The translations under genes and the position numbers were made by a program. 60,000 nt of DNA from Symsagittifera roscoffensis (taxonomy: Eukaryota > Xenacoelomorpha > Acoela > Convolutidae). The notes under the pieces are model-generated. The model had not been told where the DNA came from. It was given only the letters and a program-made list of their open reading frames with translations, and ran no database searches. Position 1 is the first letter of the stretch, and each line of letters starts with the position of its first letter. The DNA is taken from NCBI RefSeq assembly GCF_963678635.1, contig NC_087063.1:37464759-37524758 (forward strand), read 5' to 3'. Below are positions 33,205-42,807 of this stretch, one piece after another.

Positions 33205-34815
33205 AAATTTTTCTTTCCCCCAATGATCTTGTTCAGAGTTTCAAACACTACCCTGTCCGCCCAATTTTCGGATATTGATTTTCAATCCATTATTTTCTAT
33301 TTTTTTCTCCAATGCCTGGTCAAAATTTTCCCAAGTTGAGGTACTCCTGAAAACCCTATGAACCGTCCCTTCAATGACGTTTCTTTTGTACTGCAAACTT
33401 GCGCAACCTCTGAAATTTAGAATGGTGTCTGTATCAGTGGGTTTTTGGTACCACCCACATGTGACCTTTTTTCCGGAGTCCACGTTGACATTTAAATCCA
33501 AAAAGACCAAAATACCGTTACTATTAAGTTCTTCTGTTTTGAACTGCAAGTTTGGATGCAACATATTAGCAGCCTCGAGAACCAACCCAGGATTGCCCTT
33601 GACAGTTCTAACTATGTCGTCCACATATCTTAGAAAAACCTTCACACCCTTCTCAGCCCGATCTGCTTCCTGTTGTTTTTTGCAAGCAATGCAATACCAT
33701 ATTGTTTCAGCGATGTCTGCGTAATCGGATTCCATTATGTTACCACATCCTAAGTTTTTTCAGTTTCTTCTCATTTGTCTCCTTTTTCATTACACAAAAA
33801 TCCACGCCCTTATCAAACATCACTGCCAGAAAACCGTTGTCCTTCAAATACTTTCTAGCTTTTTCAACACCTTTGTCAGAGGGGTCTGTTTCACATTCCT
33901 AGCATATCTCTTTGCAGCTGCTTCAATCTCACATAATTTTTCCCCGGGTAATCTATTTAATTTCAATTCGAACAAAAAAATGTCAATTTTTGCAAGAAAG
34001 TGAATTTCATTAAATTTGTGTCGTACCGGATGTTTTGGTCCAAAACTTAAGACTTCCCGCACCCAAAGCGGCAAAGCCACTTCATCTAAATTTCTAACTG
34101 ACCTTTCATCCAAAATTTTTAATGGTCTATCCTGTCTTTCCGAAAGTTTTTCAAGCTTTTTCTTGTGTCGGCTTATCAGGTTATTGACACTACACTTTGC
34201 TTGCAGGTTCAGATAAAGTATCATTGAAGGCCACCATTTCTCATCTATACCCCTTCTCACTACCTTCCTTGCTTTTGCTAGGTTACCCGATGCGTTGACC
34301 CTATCCGCATTTGCCTGGCTTATCTCAGATCTCAAAAAACTCAATCGAAAGCTGTGCACCGTTTGATCCAAAAAAAACACCGTTATCAGGCACGCAAAAC
34401 CATAAAAATTATAGTTTAATGTCGCTATTGAGACATTTTCTCAAAAAATTTAACTCTCAGGAAACTGCTATTAATTTTACAATAATGTTTTAAATAACAT
34501 AAAACAAGTTTCCAAGTGTGTTTTATCCTCAGGACCAATTTAAGGAATGGTGGTGGCAGCAAAATTGCGGTAATCTCGTCTTTGCAGGCCACGAGCACTT
34601 AAACTCGTCTGGCACTCAGCAGAAAAAAACAGCCCAACAACATCTTACCCCTTATTGGTCGTTCGGCTCCAGCTGAAGGTCCCCAGCCAACATCTCTGCT
34701 CTCCGCGCCTTTGCCCGGCGGCGTCCCTGCCATGGTTTTTTGGTCTGGGCCCGTAGCTTTAAGAAAATGCCTGGCAGGTGGTCTCGATGGGACAGTACCA
34801 CCCTTAGTGACTTTC
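33205..34815 (-). mobile_element. Penelope-like element A2 (tandem duplicate, 3' truncated)
   Basis: Repeats 31591-33204 at an offset of 1614 bp with only a handful of differences, so the duplication is recent. It includes the N-terminal ORF (33844-34380), the finger-to-thumb RT segment (33241-33735, YVDD intact) and the GC-rich 5' region. It ends at AATTTTTCTTTCCCCC, so it lacks the endonuclease and 3' UTR. Its 5' end breaks into a LINE at the WAVGK codons. Confidence 0.85.
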
Positions 34816-35991
34816 CAACAGCCCATGGAACGAGCGTCATACCGTCTGGTCGCTTCTGATCGGTCCTGTATAGGTTTCGTGGTTTTAAAACAGACGGAAG
34901 GTGAGTAGAAGATAAACTCTGCTTTATAAAGGCATTCAGGTCTGAATGCCTAGAGATTCTCCCTGCACTTTTGAGGCAAGAAAGACACTGCCAACCATCC
35001 TTGGTAACGTCTTTTCTGCACTCGCATATTTTTGAGACTATTTGAAGTACTATCGTAATTCTGAGTGGTTGGTTCGACAGTTTTAACTTCAAATTTTTGC
35101 ACGTGATGGCGTTCAACCATTGGGAGCCCAATCTATCTTGGAACGCGTTGAATCTTTTCACGTCCGTTGGTTCGAGCCTTAAAATCACGTTTGCAGTTTC
35201 GCTGTCAAAAATTGGCTCTGTCCATTTTTCTTGAGTTTCATTTTCCGGAGCCATTTCACTTTTTCCAAGTTCAAACCACAGTTTAAGCGCATCATCATAG
35301 GTTCCATCCACATGCTCCAAAACAAAGATTTCGCTCACGGCATTTTTTGCTCCTACTGCTGAGGCCAAGAAAGCGTGTAAAGCAAATAGACGAGCAGAAG
35401 AAACGCCCAAGCCACCTTTGGCTGCTGGGAGAACTGCTTGTAAAAACTGGTTATCATCCATTTTCACATTAGTGACCTTGCATAACGAATTTCTTAGTAG
35501 TTTGTCGGAGCGTTCCAAAAAATCATTTTGCAAAAAACAAGGGCCTGTACGCAAAAAGTATAGGAATTTTGGCCTGTTAAAGCAATTTTTCAGGAGGTAA
35601 AACTATAATGAGCGTCTAGTTATTCAATGACATCCGAGATTTTTTCAAGGTTCCTAATTTTTTCGTCGAGCAGTTTTTTCCGGCAAAGTTCGCCGATGGA
35701 AGATCGTAAAATGAGGAGTTCTTCTTTTGTTTTTATTTATTTTGGGGCATAATTTTCGAAATTGTCTTAAAAATGAATTATACTTTGGCGTCGGTCCCAA
35801 AAAACAAAGTTCGCACTTCTCAAAGCTCAAGCTCAGGCAGTAAATTTGTTCCAATTTCAGAATGTTTTTAAGGTCCTGGAGTACTACCCTATAGTCGTCA
35901 GCTAAATTTCCATCATCTAAATACCAGATGTTAATTTTCGACTCCAACTGTTTGACTAGTGTCTAAACTGTTTCCGCAAAAAGGGGTGGGG
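34816..35991 (-). pseudogene. LINE fragment between the PLEs
   Basis: The same LINE family as the array, on the - strand. It runs from QQGDP-adjacent RT (motif C WYLDDGNLADDY at about 35895), through thumb and zinc knuckle, to RPDGMTLVPWAVGK in the endonuclease, where PLE A2 begins. A clean stretch of about 240 LINE codons (34830-35554) continues in frame into PLE 5' sequence, giving a chimeric 300-codon frame that is not a real gene. The rest of the endonuclease is absent. Confidence 0.8.
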
Positions 35992-36142
35992 CAATAAATC
36001 TTTGTCCGACGGACTTGCCGGCAAGGGAACACGCGAGTCTTTTGGTACTCTCTTGAGTACTCGGACATTTGAGGTGGCTGTATTAAGATGATTGTCTAGC
36101 ACTAAATCATTACCTTTTGTTACATTTAAGAAATTTAAAACG

Positions 36143-36193
36143 TTAATTCAAACGTTTTCGCACATTTTTGTGCATCATCAGAATTAAAATTTT
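36143..36193 (-). ncRNA. Hammerhead-ribozyme-like motif, PLE B 3' end
   Basis: CUGAUGA (36175-36181), GCACA/UGUGC stem with an AAAA loop, GAAA (36156-36159) and AACGUU as in A1. The core is preserved while flanking UTR positions differ between the two PLEs. The same extra U before stem II is present. Confidence 0.5.
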
Positions 36194-36675
36194 GTTACAA
36201 TAATTACAAAACGATCAAAGATCTGAAAAATGAGAAACATGTCTAAAATTGCTTTAAATTTTTTTGACGAATCAAACTTATACAACTGTAATTACATAAT
36301 AAATTACGTAATCAATAAAAACATTTTCCTGTTAATTTCTGATATTTCTTTTCCGCTCTTTGTTCTTTCATGGTTATAAAATTCGATTTGGGAATATTTT
36401 TGATTCTGACATGTCAGTGTTTTAACTTTTAACCATGTTATACATAGACTATATTTTTAGTGTCAATTCCCGGCTCCTGAACTCATCGAGTGTATTGATC
36501 CTCGGCCTCTCCGTCCAGATATGCAAAGCCTCTAGTGTGAGTAGCTTATGAGTGTTGGCTGTTTGGTCTATAATCTCTGACTTCAGCTCAGCAGTACCGC
36601 CTACCTCCTTCTTACACTCTAACAAGTGTTGTCCTACTGGGGATTCCTCTTTGGGGTGTTCATCAACCCTCGTGG

Positions 36676-37371
36676 CTAAATGTCGGACTGTCTGACGACA
36701 TAGGTGGAGTTACATCCACTACATGTAAGCTTATACACCACTTTGGATCTCAGTTCACGAGCAACGGAAGTTTTGAGAGATGACAAGCATGTTTTCAATT
36801 TTCTTGTTGTAAAAATTATTTGTGCCCCGGATGTTTGCCGATTTTTGCAGCTAACAGTTGAGATGGATTGCGTCGATATTGCATTGTGAAAGGGGGGGGG
36901 GGATAAGTCTTTTAACCATTTATCATTTCTCGGTTCTGATACCTTCACCTCCAAATTTTTCTTTCCCCCAATGATCTTTTTCAGAGTTTCTAACACTACC
37001 CTGTCCGACCAATTTTTCGGATATTGATTTTCAATCCATTGTTTCCGATTTTTTTTCCAATGCCTGGTCAAAATTTTCCTATGTTGAAGTACGTCTGAAA
37101 ACCCTAAGAACCGTCCCATCAATGACGTTTCTTTTGTACTGCAAAGGTGCGCAATCTCTGAAATTTGGAATGGTACCGGTATCAGTGGGTTTTTGGTACT
37201 CCCACATGTGACCTTTTTTCCGGAGTCCACGTTGACATTTAAATCCAAGAAGGCCAAATTACCGTTACTATCAATTTCTTCTATTTTGAACTGCAAGTTT
37301 GGATGCAACTTATTGGCAGTTCCGAGAACTAGCCCAGGATTGCCCTTGACAGTTCTAACTATGACGTCCAC
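36676..37371 (-). pseudogene. PLE B RT C-terminal half to endonuclease linker
   Basis: A 231-codon frame running from just after motif C (VIVRTVKGNPGLVL) through the thumb (LDLNVNVDSGKKV, WSDRVVLETLKKIIGGKK) and a linker to VYKLTCSGCNSTYV at the endonuclease start, where a frameshift follows. It shows that RT and endonuclease form one continuous polyprotein; in A1 this link is broken by a stop. The motif C Asp is mutated (YVDV). Confidence 0.75.
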
Positions 37372-37439
37372 ATATTTTAGAAAACTTTCACACCACTCTC
37401 AGCCCGATCTGCTTCCTGTTGTTTTTTGCAAGCAATGCA

Positions 37440-37560
37440 ATACCATACTGTTTCAGCGATGTCTGCGTATTCGGATTCCGTTATGTTACCACATCCTATG
37501 TGTTACCAATTCAAACAAGCTTCGCATTCTACCCCTCTAGTCCGATATGACACCTTTTTT
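37440..37560 (-). pseudogene. PHD-like zinc finger in PLE B (frameshifted)
   Basis: On the - strand CPGCQKRC is followed, after a frameshift, by VECEACLNW, HIGC and VWYCIACKK. Cys/His spacing is C-x2-C...C-x2-C-x4-H-x2-C-x17-C-x2-C, with Trp two residues before the seventh Cys, a PHD hallmark. The Tyr before His is a stop in this copy. The finger sits directly upstream of motif C. Confidence 0.65.
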
Positions 37561-38545
37561 GACATCCAGGGCAGACCTCCATCAGATTCTTCCGCTCACT
37601 AAATTGTTCTGCATGTAATAAATCTTTCAGTTTCTTCTCATATGTCTTCTTTTTCATTACACAAAAACCCACGCCCTTATCAAACATCACTGCCAGAAAA
37701 CCCTTGTCCTTCAAATACTTTTTAGCTTTTTCAACACCTTTTCCAGAGGGGGTCTGTTTCACATTCTTAGCATATCTCTTTGCAGATGCTTCAATCTCAC
37801 ATAATTTTTCCCCGGGTTATATATTTAACTTCAATTCAGACAAAAAACTGTCAATGTCCGCAAGAAAGTGAATTTCCTTATATTTGTGTCGTACCGGATG
37901 TTATCAGGTTATTAACACTACACCTTGATTGCAGGTTCAGATAGAATATCATTGAAGGCCACCAATTCTCATCTATACATCACTACTTTCCTTGCTTTTG
38001 CTAGGTTACCCAATGCCTTGGCCCTATCCGCATTTGCTTGGCTTATCTCAGATCTCAAGAGTATCAATTGGAAGCTGTGCACCGCTTGCTCCGAAAAAAC
38101 ACCGTTATCAGGCACGCGAAACGTAAAAAATCTGTTATAATGTCGTTATCGAGACAATTTTTCAGAAAAAAAAATTCTGAGCAAACTGCTATTAAATTTA
38201 TTAAAATGTTTTAAATAATCTAACACAAGTTTCCAAAAGAGTTTTCTTTTCAGGGCCAATCTAAGGAGTGGTGGTGGCAGCAAAATTGAGGTCATCTCTT
38301 CTTTGCAGGCCACGAGCACTTAAACTCGTCTGGCACTCAGCAGAGAAAAACAGCCTCAATAATATCTTACTCCTTATTGGTCGTTCGGCTCCAGCTGAAG
38401 GTCCCAAGCCAACACCTCTGCTTTCCGCGCCTTTATCCGGCGGCATCCCTGCGATGGTTTCTTGGTCTGGGCCCGGAATCTTAAGAAAGTGCCTGCCAGG
38501 TGGTCTCGATGGGACAGCACCACCTTTAGTGACTTCAATTCCAAT

Positions 38546-39140
38546 TCGCTTGACTGGTGCATATGGAGATACTCTCTGAGGACCGCAGGATTTGGTCTCT
38601 TGCTTCTAGAGATAAGGTTACCGGTTGTCTTTATGACGATTATCTCTGTCTTCCGCAGATCCAACAAAATATCGGGAGTGCCCGTTCTGATGCAGTAGAC
38701 AGCCCATTCTCCTGCAGTAGACAATGACACTTATTTGTCTACGCTTAGATTGTAGATACGCCAGTTCATCAAGTGGGCAGGGCGTATAGCTGTTAGTGCG
38801 ATGGTTGCTTTAATAACTGTGACATTCGACCAGAATGTGCCAAAATGCAGATTTGGCGATTTCGAATTTTTAGCAGCGAACCTTCCGACTTGGCGATTTA
38901 GAAGGAATAAGAACGTTATTCGAACGATTGGACAAATCGTGAAGGCTGAAGGATTCGGAAATTCCTAAATTTTAAATTTTCGAAGTGATGACGTAACAAT
39001 TCTCAGAAACGTCAAAAACGGCCATATTTGGCAGAAAAACTGAAAAGCAACACAACAACGATAGTTGCGCTGACGAAAACAACGAAGATTGTGATAGAAA
39101 AACCACAGAGAGAAAAAGAAGTAACAGAGACCGCTCCAAG
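38546..39140. other. Unassigned DNA between PLE B and giant element copy 2
   Basis: The - strand is open from 38730 into the PLE (STAGEWAVYCIRTGTPDILLD...), about 60 codons of unknown origin that may be old flanking sequence. The rest, 38770-39140, shows no frame or repeat. The left boundary of element copy 2 may lie here. Confidence 0.4.
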
Positions 39141-39172
39141 TTGCAACTATTGTGACGCTACAATAGTTGCAA
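39141..39172. repeat. Perfect 13-bp stem, 6-nt loop hairpin at leader start (copy 2)
   Basis: TTGCAACTATTGT and ACAATAGTTGCAA are exact reverse complements around the loop GACGCT. It corresponds to 1857-1888 in copy 1, with two compensatory base-pair changes. Confidence 0.75.
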
Positions 39173-39963
39173 GGCAGTTGCTAACAACAGTGAGGGGTGG
39201 AAACCAGCCCTCCGGGTTATAGAGAAATCAAGCTTAACGTGCTTGATTCAGTGGATTCGAGAATCAGGATGGGTTTCGGGACTGAAATTTTTATCATTTT
39301 ATATGAACTTTTAGCTTGCTTATTATGTCTGGAATTGAATTTAATTAACATCCGAATTCATTCTACTAAGATGAGAAGCTAGGAGTTGGGGGAAAGGGTT
39401 GATCCATCTTCGATGGAGATGATGATTTTTATCTACTGAACAAAAACAATAATAATTCAATAAGTAGTAGTAGCCCTGTTTTTAGGAGTGACCTCGTGGT
39501 CTGGGGATACTGAGACCCAGCCATGAGTTCACTATTTCTGCATGTAATTAAGTTAATTTGAGTGTTTTGACCGAAGCCGAAAGCAGTAACGTTTTTTGTC
39601 GACCCGATGTTAGAAAGACCACCGAAAGTACTGGCTTGGTAGAGACGGTGAAAAGCATGCAAAGCTCTGTTTAGACGTTAGCCAGTCGTCTTAGGACTTA
39701 GTTTTGTTCTCCGTCGATATGTATCTTCCGGGCGAATGTTAAATACATGTTTTTATGGCGCTCCTGGGTGTTATTCTTTTTTAACATCATGACCGGCAGA
39801 ACCGTTAACGAGCACTCCGCGCCGAGCGTATGCTCACATTAACGCCCTTAATAGGTCTAATCCGCCGGGGCGGAAGGGTAGTTCGGAACGCGGAAGCCTT
39901 CCGGATTACCGTGAATAGCTTTTTAAACTAGTTAAGACCGAAAATTCACGAATCAGGAAGGGT

Positions 39964-39986
39964 GGGGGGGGGGGGGGGGGGGGGGG
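39964..39986 (+). repeat. Homopolymer of 23 G
   Basis: An uninterrupted run of 23 G where copy 1 (about 2632) has six. It could form a quadruplex or be a replication or assembly length artefact. Confidence 0.9.
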
Positions 39987-41001
39987 TCGGTCATCCCCTC
40001 GTTCCCTGAGAGGTTTGTGACCAAAAACACTTAAAGATATACATAAAACCAAACAAAAAGTAGTATAGTACCCAAGAAAAACAAAAAACATGAAAAAAAA
40101 CCGGAAAAACCAAAAACATTAAAAAAGTAAAAAATCAGTAGAAATCAACCCCCCAGACAAGATGTGATCCGACCCTCCCGTTTGTTGTTGATAGACATAT
40201 TGTTGTTACACGCATTTATATCATTCAAGATTGTTACGATCAATTTTGTGGCCCGTTTGTGAGGCTTTTACTGTAGGGTTATTTGAGCATTTAAGCACGT
40301 TAATGATAAACTGCGCTCAATCCGGAAGGGTCAGCTGATTTGCGCTCAATCCGGAGGGGTCTTGGGAGAAGACTGATCCGGCAAGCAGTACAAGGATCAA
40401 GAAGAAGGGGCTCAACGACAACAACAACCGACTGTTGGGTATCGTTAACGAGTTTTGTATCCCTTTTAGTACAAAAATTAAGATAGTAATCTGTGGGGGG
40501 CTCGACAGTGCTGCACTGTAGTGACCCTTCACCGAACTGCGAATATCCGAGTAAAGCACCTTAATTCGGATATTAAACAAACCCGGAGGGGTATAGTATT
40601 ACTAATATTATTACTTATATAGCCTATATTAATACTCCTATATCGTTTTTCAGTGAAAAACACAGAAAGCAGACCGGTTTTTAGGGTCAAAATAGAGATA
40701 TTTTGATCCCCCCACAAGTCGCGATTTTTGAGATATCGATATTTTTTGAAACGGAAAAAAGCGCTGAAGTGGCGTGTTACATCGTAACTGCACTACCATA
40801 ATAGATAGAACCGGTTAAGTTTAGTTCGGAAGTGGTTGGAACTATTTTGGTACCGAAAACCGAATTTTCGCTATTTTCGATGGTACGAAACACTATAAAT
40901 TCGGAAAATTTTTTGAAATTTTTGAGTTAGGACAGTAAAAATAGTTGTTCGGACAATTTCCACTAGTGAATCTACAAGTTTTAAAACCCGCTACCCGAAA
41001 G

Positions 41002-41068
41002 CCTTCCGGGTTGCAGACAAATCTAACTTAACGTGTTTGATTTGGTGGTTTCATCAATCCGGAGGGGT
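41002..41068. repeat. Nested stem-loop module, leader copy 2
   Basis: CCTTCCGG (41002-41009) faces CCGGAGGGG (41059 onward) with a G-U compatible change. The inner arms AAATCTAAC / GTTTGATTT flank TTAACGT. Counterpart of 4195-4261; a further module, with the perfect inner stem AATCAAGC/GCTTGATT, is at 39208-39270. Confidence 0.5.
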
Positions 41069-41754
41069 CCAGGTAGCATAGTTTTTCGCAAATTTTTTCT
41101 ACTAAGTCGTTTTAGATCGGGTCTTTTGCATTGAACTAGAAGAGTATAGGCCTTCTGAGCTCGGATCAATAATTTTTAGGTCGAAAAGAACAGAATTGCG
41201 GAAAAATTTAGGCGGAACCTATAAGAGATAAATTTTTTTTTTGACTTTAGAAAAAGACGTTTTGGTTAATAACTTTGGAACTACTGAACAGATCCAGTTG
41301 ATCTTGGTACCAATAGATCAGAAATTAGCTGAGCTTACTGATAGGGACAAAAGTTTTTCGAAGAAGTAAGCGTGAAAAGTTTTTGAAATTGTTTTTAGCA
41401 AAATCACCAATTTGGGAGGGGTAGACTCTTCACGTTTTATAGATTTTTATTAGGAAAGCCCTTACATCCCTACCAAAAGGTAACAGCGGTTGAATAGAGT
41501 AACTTTAGGCTGTTCTAGACGAAAAGGGAAGGCTAAAGGCACAGGAAAACCTTAATCGAGCCGAAGTTAGGCTAGCGATAAGACCCTTCACCGTATGCGT
41601 GAATTGTCAAATAAGGGGTTTAACTTCAATCCGGAAGGGTCTAGGAAAGGATCACATACCCTTCCTACTTAATTGAAACAGCAAAGTCGCATCGGAGAAC
41701 GTATCCGAAGGGGTATAGGTTGAAAGAAGGAAATCTCCGAAAAGCTACTATTAC

Positions 41755-41980
41755 AAACCAGAGGGCTCCCAATCCGGAGGGGTCTTATATTTGCTAATTC
41801 GGAGGGGTCCCAATCCGGAGGGGTCTTATATTTGCTAATTCGGAGGGGTCCCGATCCGGAGGGTTCTTATATCTATTAACTCAGGGGGGTCCCAATCCGG
41901 AGGGCTCTAAATTTTGTTAGTCCGGAAGGGTCCTATATATATAGATTTTTTCTCTTTCCCAATCCGGAGGGGTATTATTT
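41755..41980 (+). repeat. CCGGAGGGGTC minisatellite in leader (copy 2)
   Basis: About eight cores of ATCCGGAGGGGTC or ATTCGGAGGGGTC separated by TTATATTTGCTA-type spacers, partly as a duplicated pair of 43 bp. The core is shared with 4930-5142; the repeat length and spacers are not. Confidence 0.8.
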
Positions 41981-42807
41981 TATTAAAGGACTTAGATAAA
42001 CGGAAGAAAGACTAAAGTGAGAGGTATTAGGTTATTAGCAGACGGGCTAGGAATCAATAAAAACCAGACCAAAACAAAACAGGTCCGAACTCGGTTATTC
42101 GCGACACTAAGTCTAAACTAAAGAGAGCGTAATTCATTGGTGTGGATTGACACCCAATACGTTTTTTTTGAAAAGTGACTGCCCTGAGGATTTTAGTAGG
42201 TCTAGCTCGGGCAGTCCGAAGGCAGATAGGTAACACAGTACTTGGTGGGTGCAATAGACGCCCACGTGAGAAAATTACTGCCTTCAAAGTTTTGTCCGTT
42301 TGGTGCAGCACCAAGCAGGGAAAGCTTTTTCTTTAAAATATAAGTTCGACTATTGTACTGAGACCAACTAAAAGTACAATACACATACGTTTTTTTATAG
42401 AGATATTCATATTCTGTCATTATATATTTTTTTTTGTTTTTGATTTTAAATCAACATAATTTGTTCTTGATTGGGTAGTGAGTACACTATCTTTTAAATT
42501 GACTGATAACATCATATTGTGCTAGTTCTCAAATCTTACGACCGATAATCGGTTAGTGTGAATAAATTATATACAAAACTGTACTCTGATAACATACAGG
42601 GATTCGTGGTCACTATTTAATAGAATCTTGTGAAATTTATTGTGTTGTGTCATTATTATTGGTAGTCAAAGTATAAGGTCAATAGCAATCGAATTAAGTG
42701 TACAGGCATTAACAAGTGACAAATTGAGAATGAGTCTAGACAAGTCAAGGATACCTAAACGAGGTAATAGCTTTAGGAAATTCATACCTAAAAAGCAAAG
42801 AAGAACA

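Larger units (their letters stand above)
35992..38545 (-). mobile_element. Penelope-like element B
   Basis: More diverged relative of A1 with the same ends: 3' terminal repeat and UTR 35992-36520, GIY-YIG region about 36530-36710, RT about 36900-37560, N-terminal ORF remnants about 37530-38100, and GC-rich 5' region 38250-38545. RT motifs A and B are deleted between YEKKLKDLLHAEQFSERKN and the zinc finger. The catalytic YVDD reads YVDV (about 37365). Non-functional. Confidence 0.8.
39173..42807 (+). other. Long non-coding leader of element copy 2
   Basis: About 3.6 kb without a credible frame, collinear with 1889-5955. Shared landmarks are GAGAAGCTAGGAGTT (39372), ATGGCGCTCCTGGGTG (39750), AACCGTTAACGAGCACTCCGC (one base longer in part), GATGTGATCCGACCC (40160) and GTGGGTGCAAT...GACGCCCAC (42246). 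The last can form a 7-bp hairpin and is also in copy 1 at about 5432. CCGGARGGGT occurs singly and in the cluster at 41755-41980. No obvious primer-binding site was identified. Whether the segment is an LTR, a leader or both is unresolved. Confidence 0.7.

Noticed and set aside
33038-33248. Small - strand frames in the GC-rich PLE 5' region
   Set aside because: They overlap each other in different frames, cross the A1/A2 junction and have no conserved protein pattern.
34652-35554. A 300-codon - strand frame
   Set aside because: It joins LINE RT/endonuclease codons to non-coding PLE 5' sequence at 34815; the same PLE sequence is untranslated in A1 and B.
38374-38730. A possible host exon on the - strand beside PLE B
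   Set aside because: About 60 codons read into untranslated PLE sequence; there is no splice signal or recognisable protein to support a gene.
42640-42807. Upstream extension of gag from a TTG at 42640
   Set aside because: Not an ATG start, and copy 1 has stops in the corresponding frame; 42808 matches the start in copy 1.
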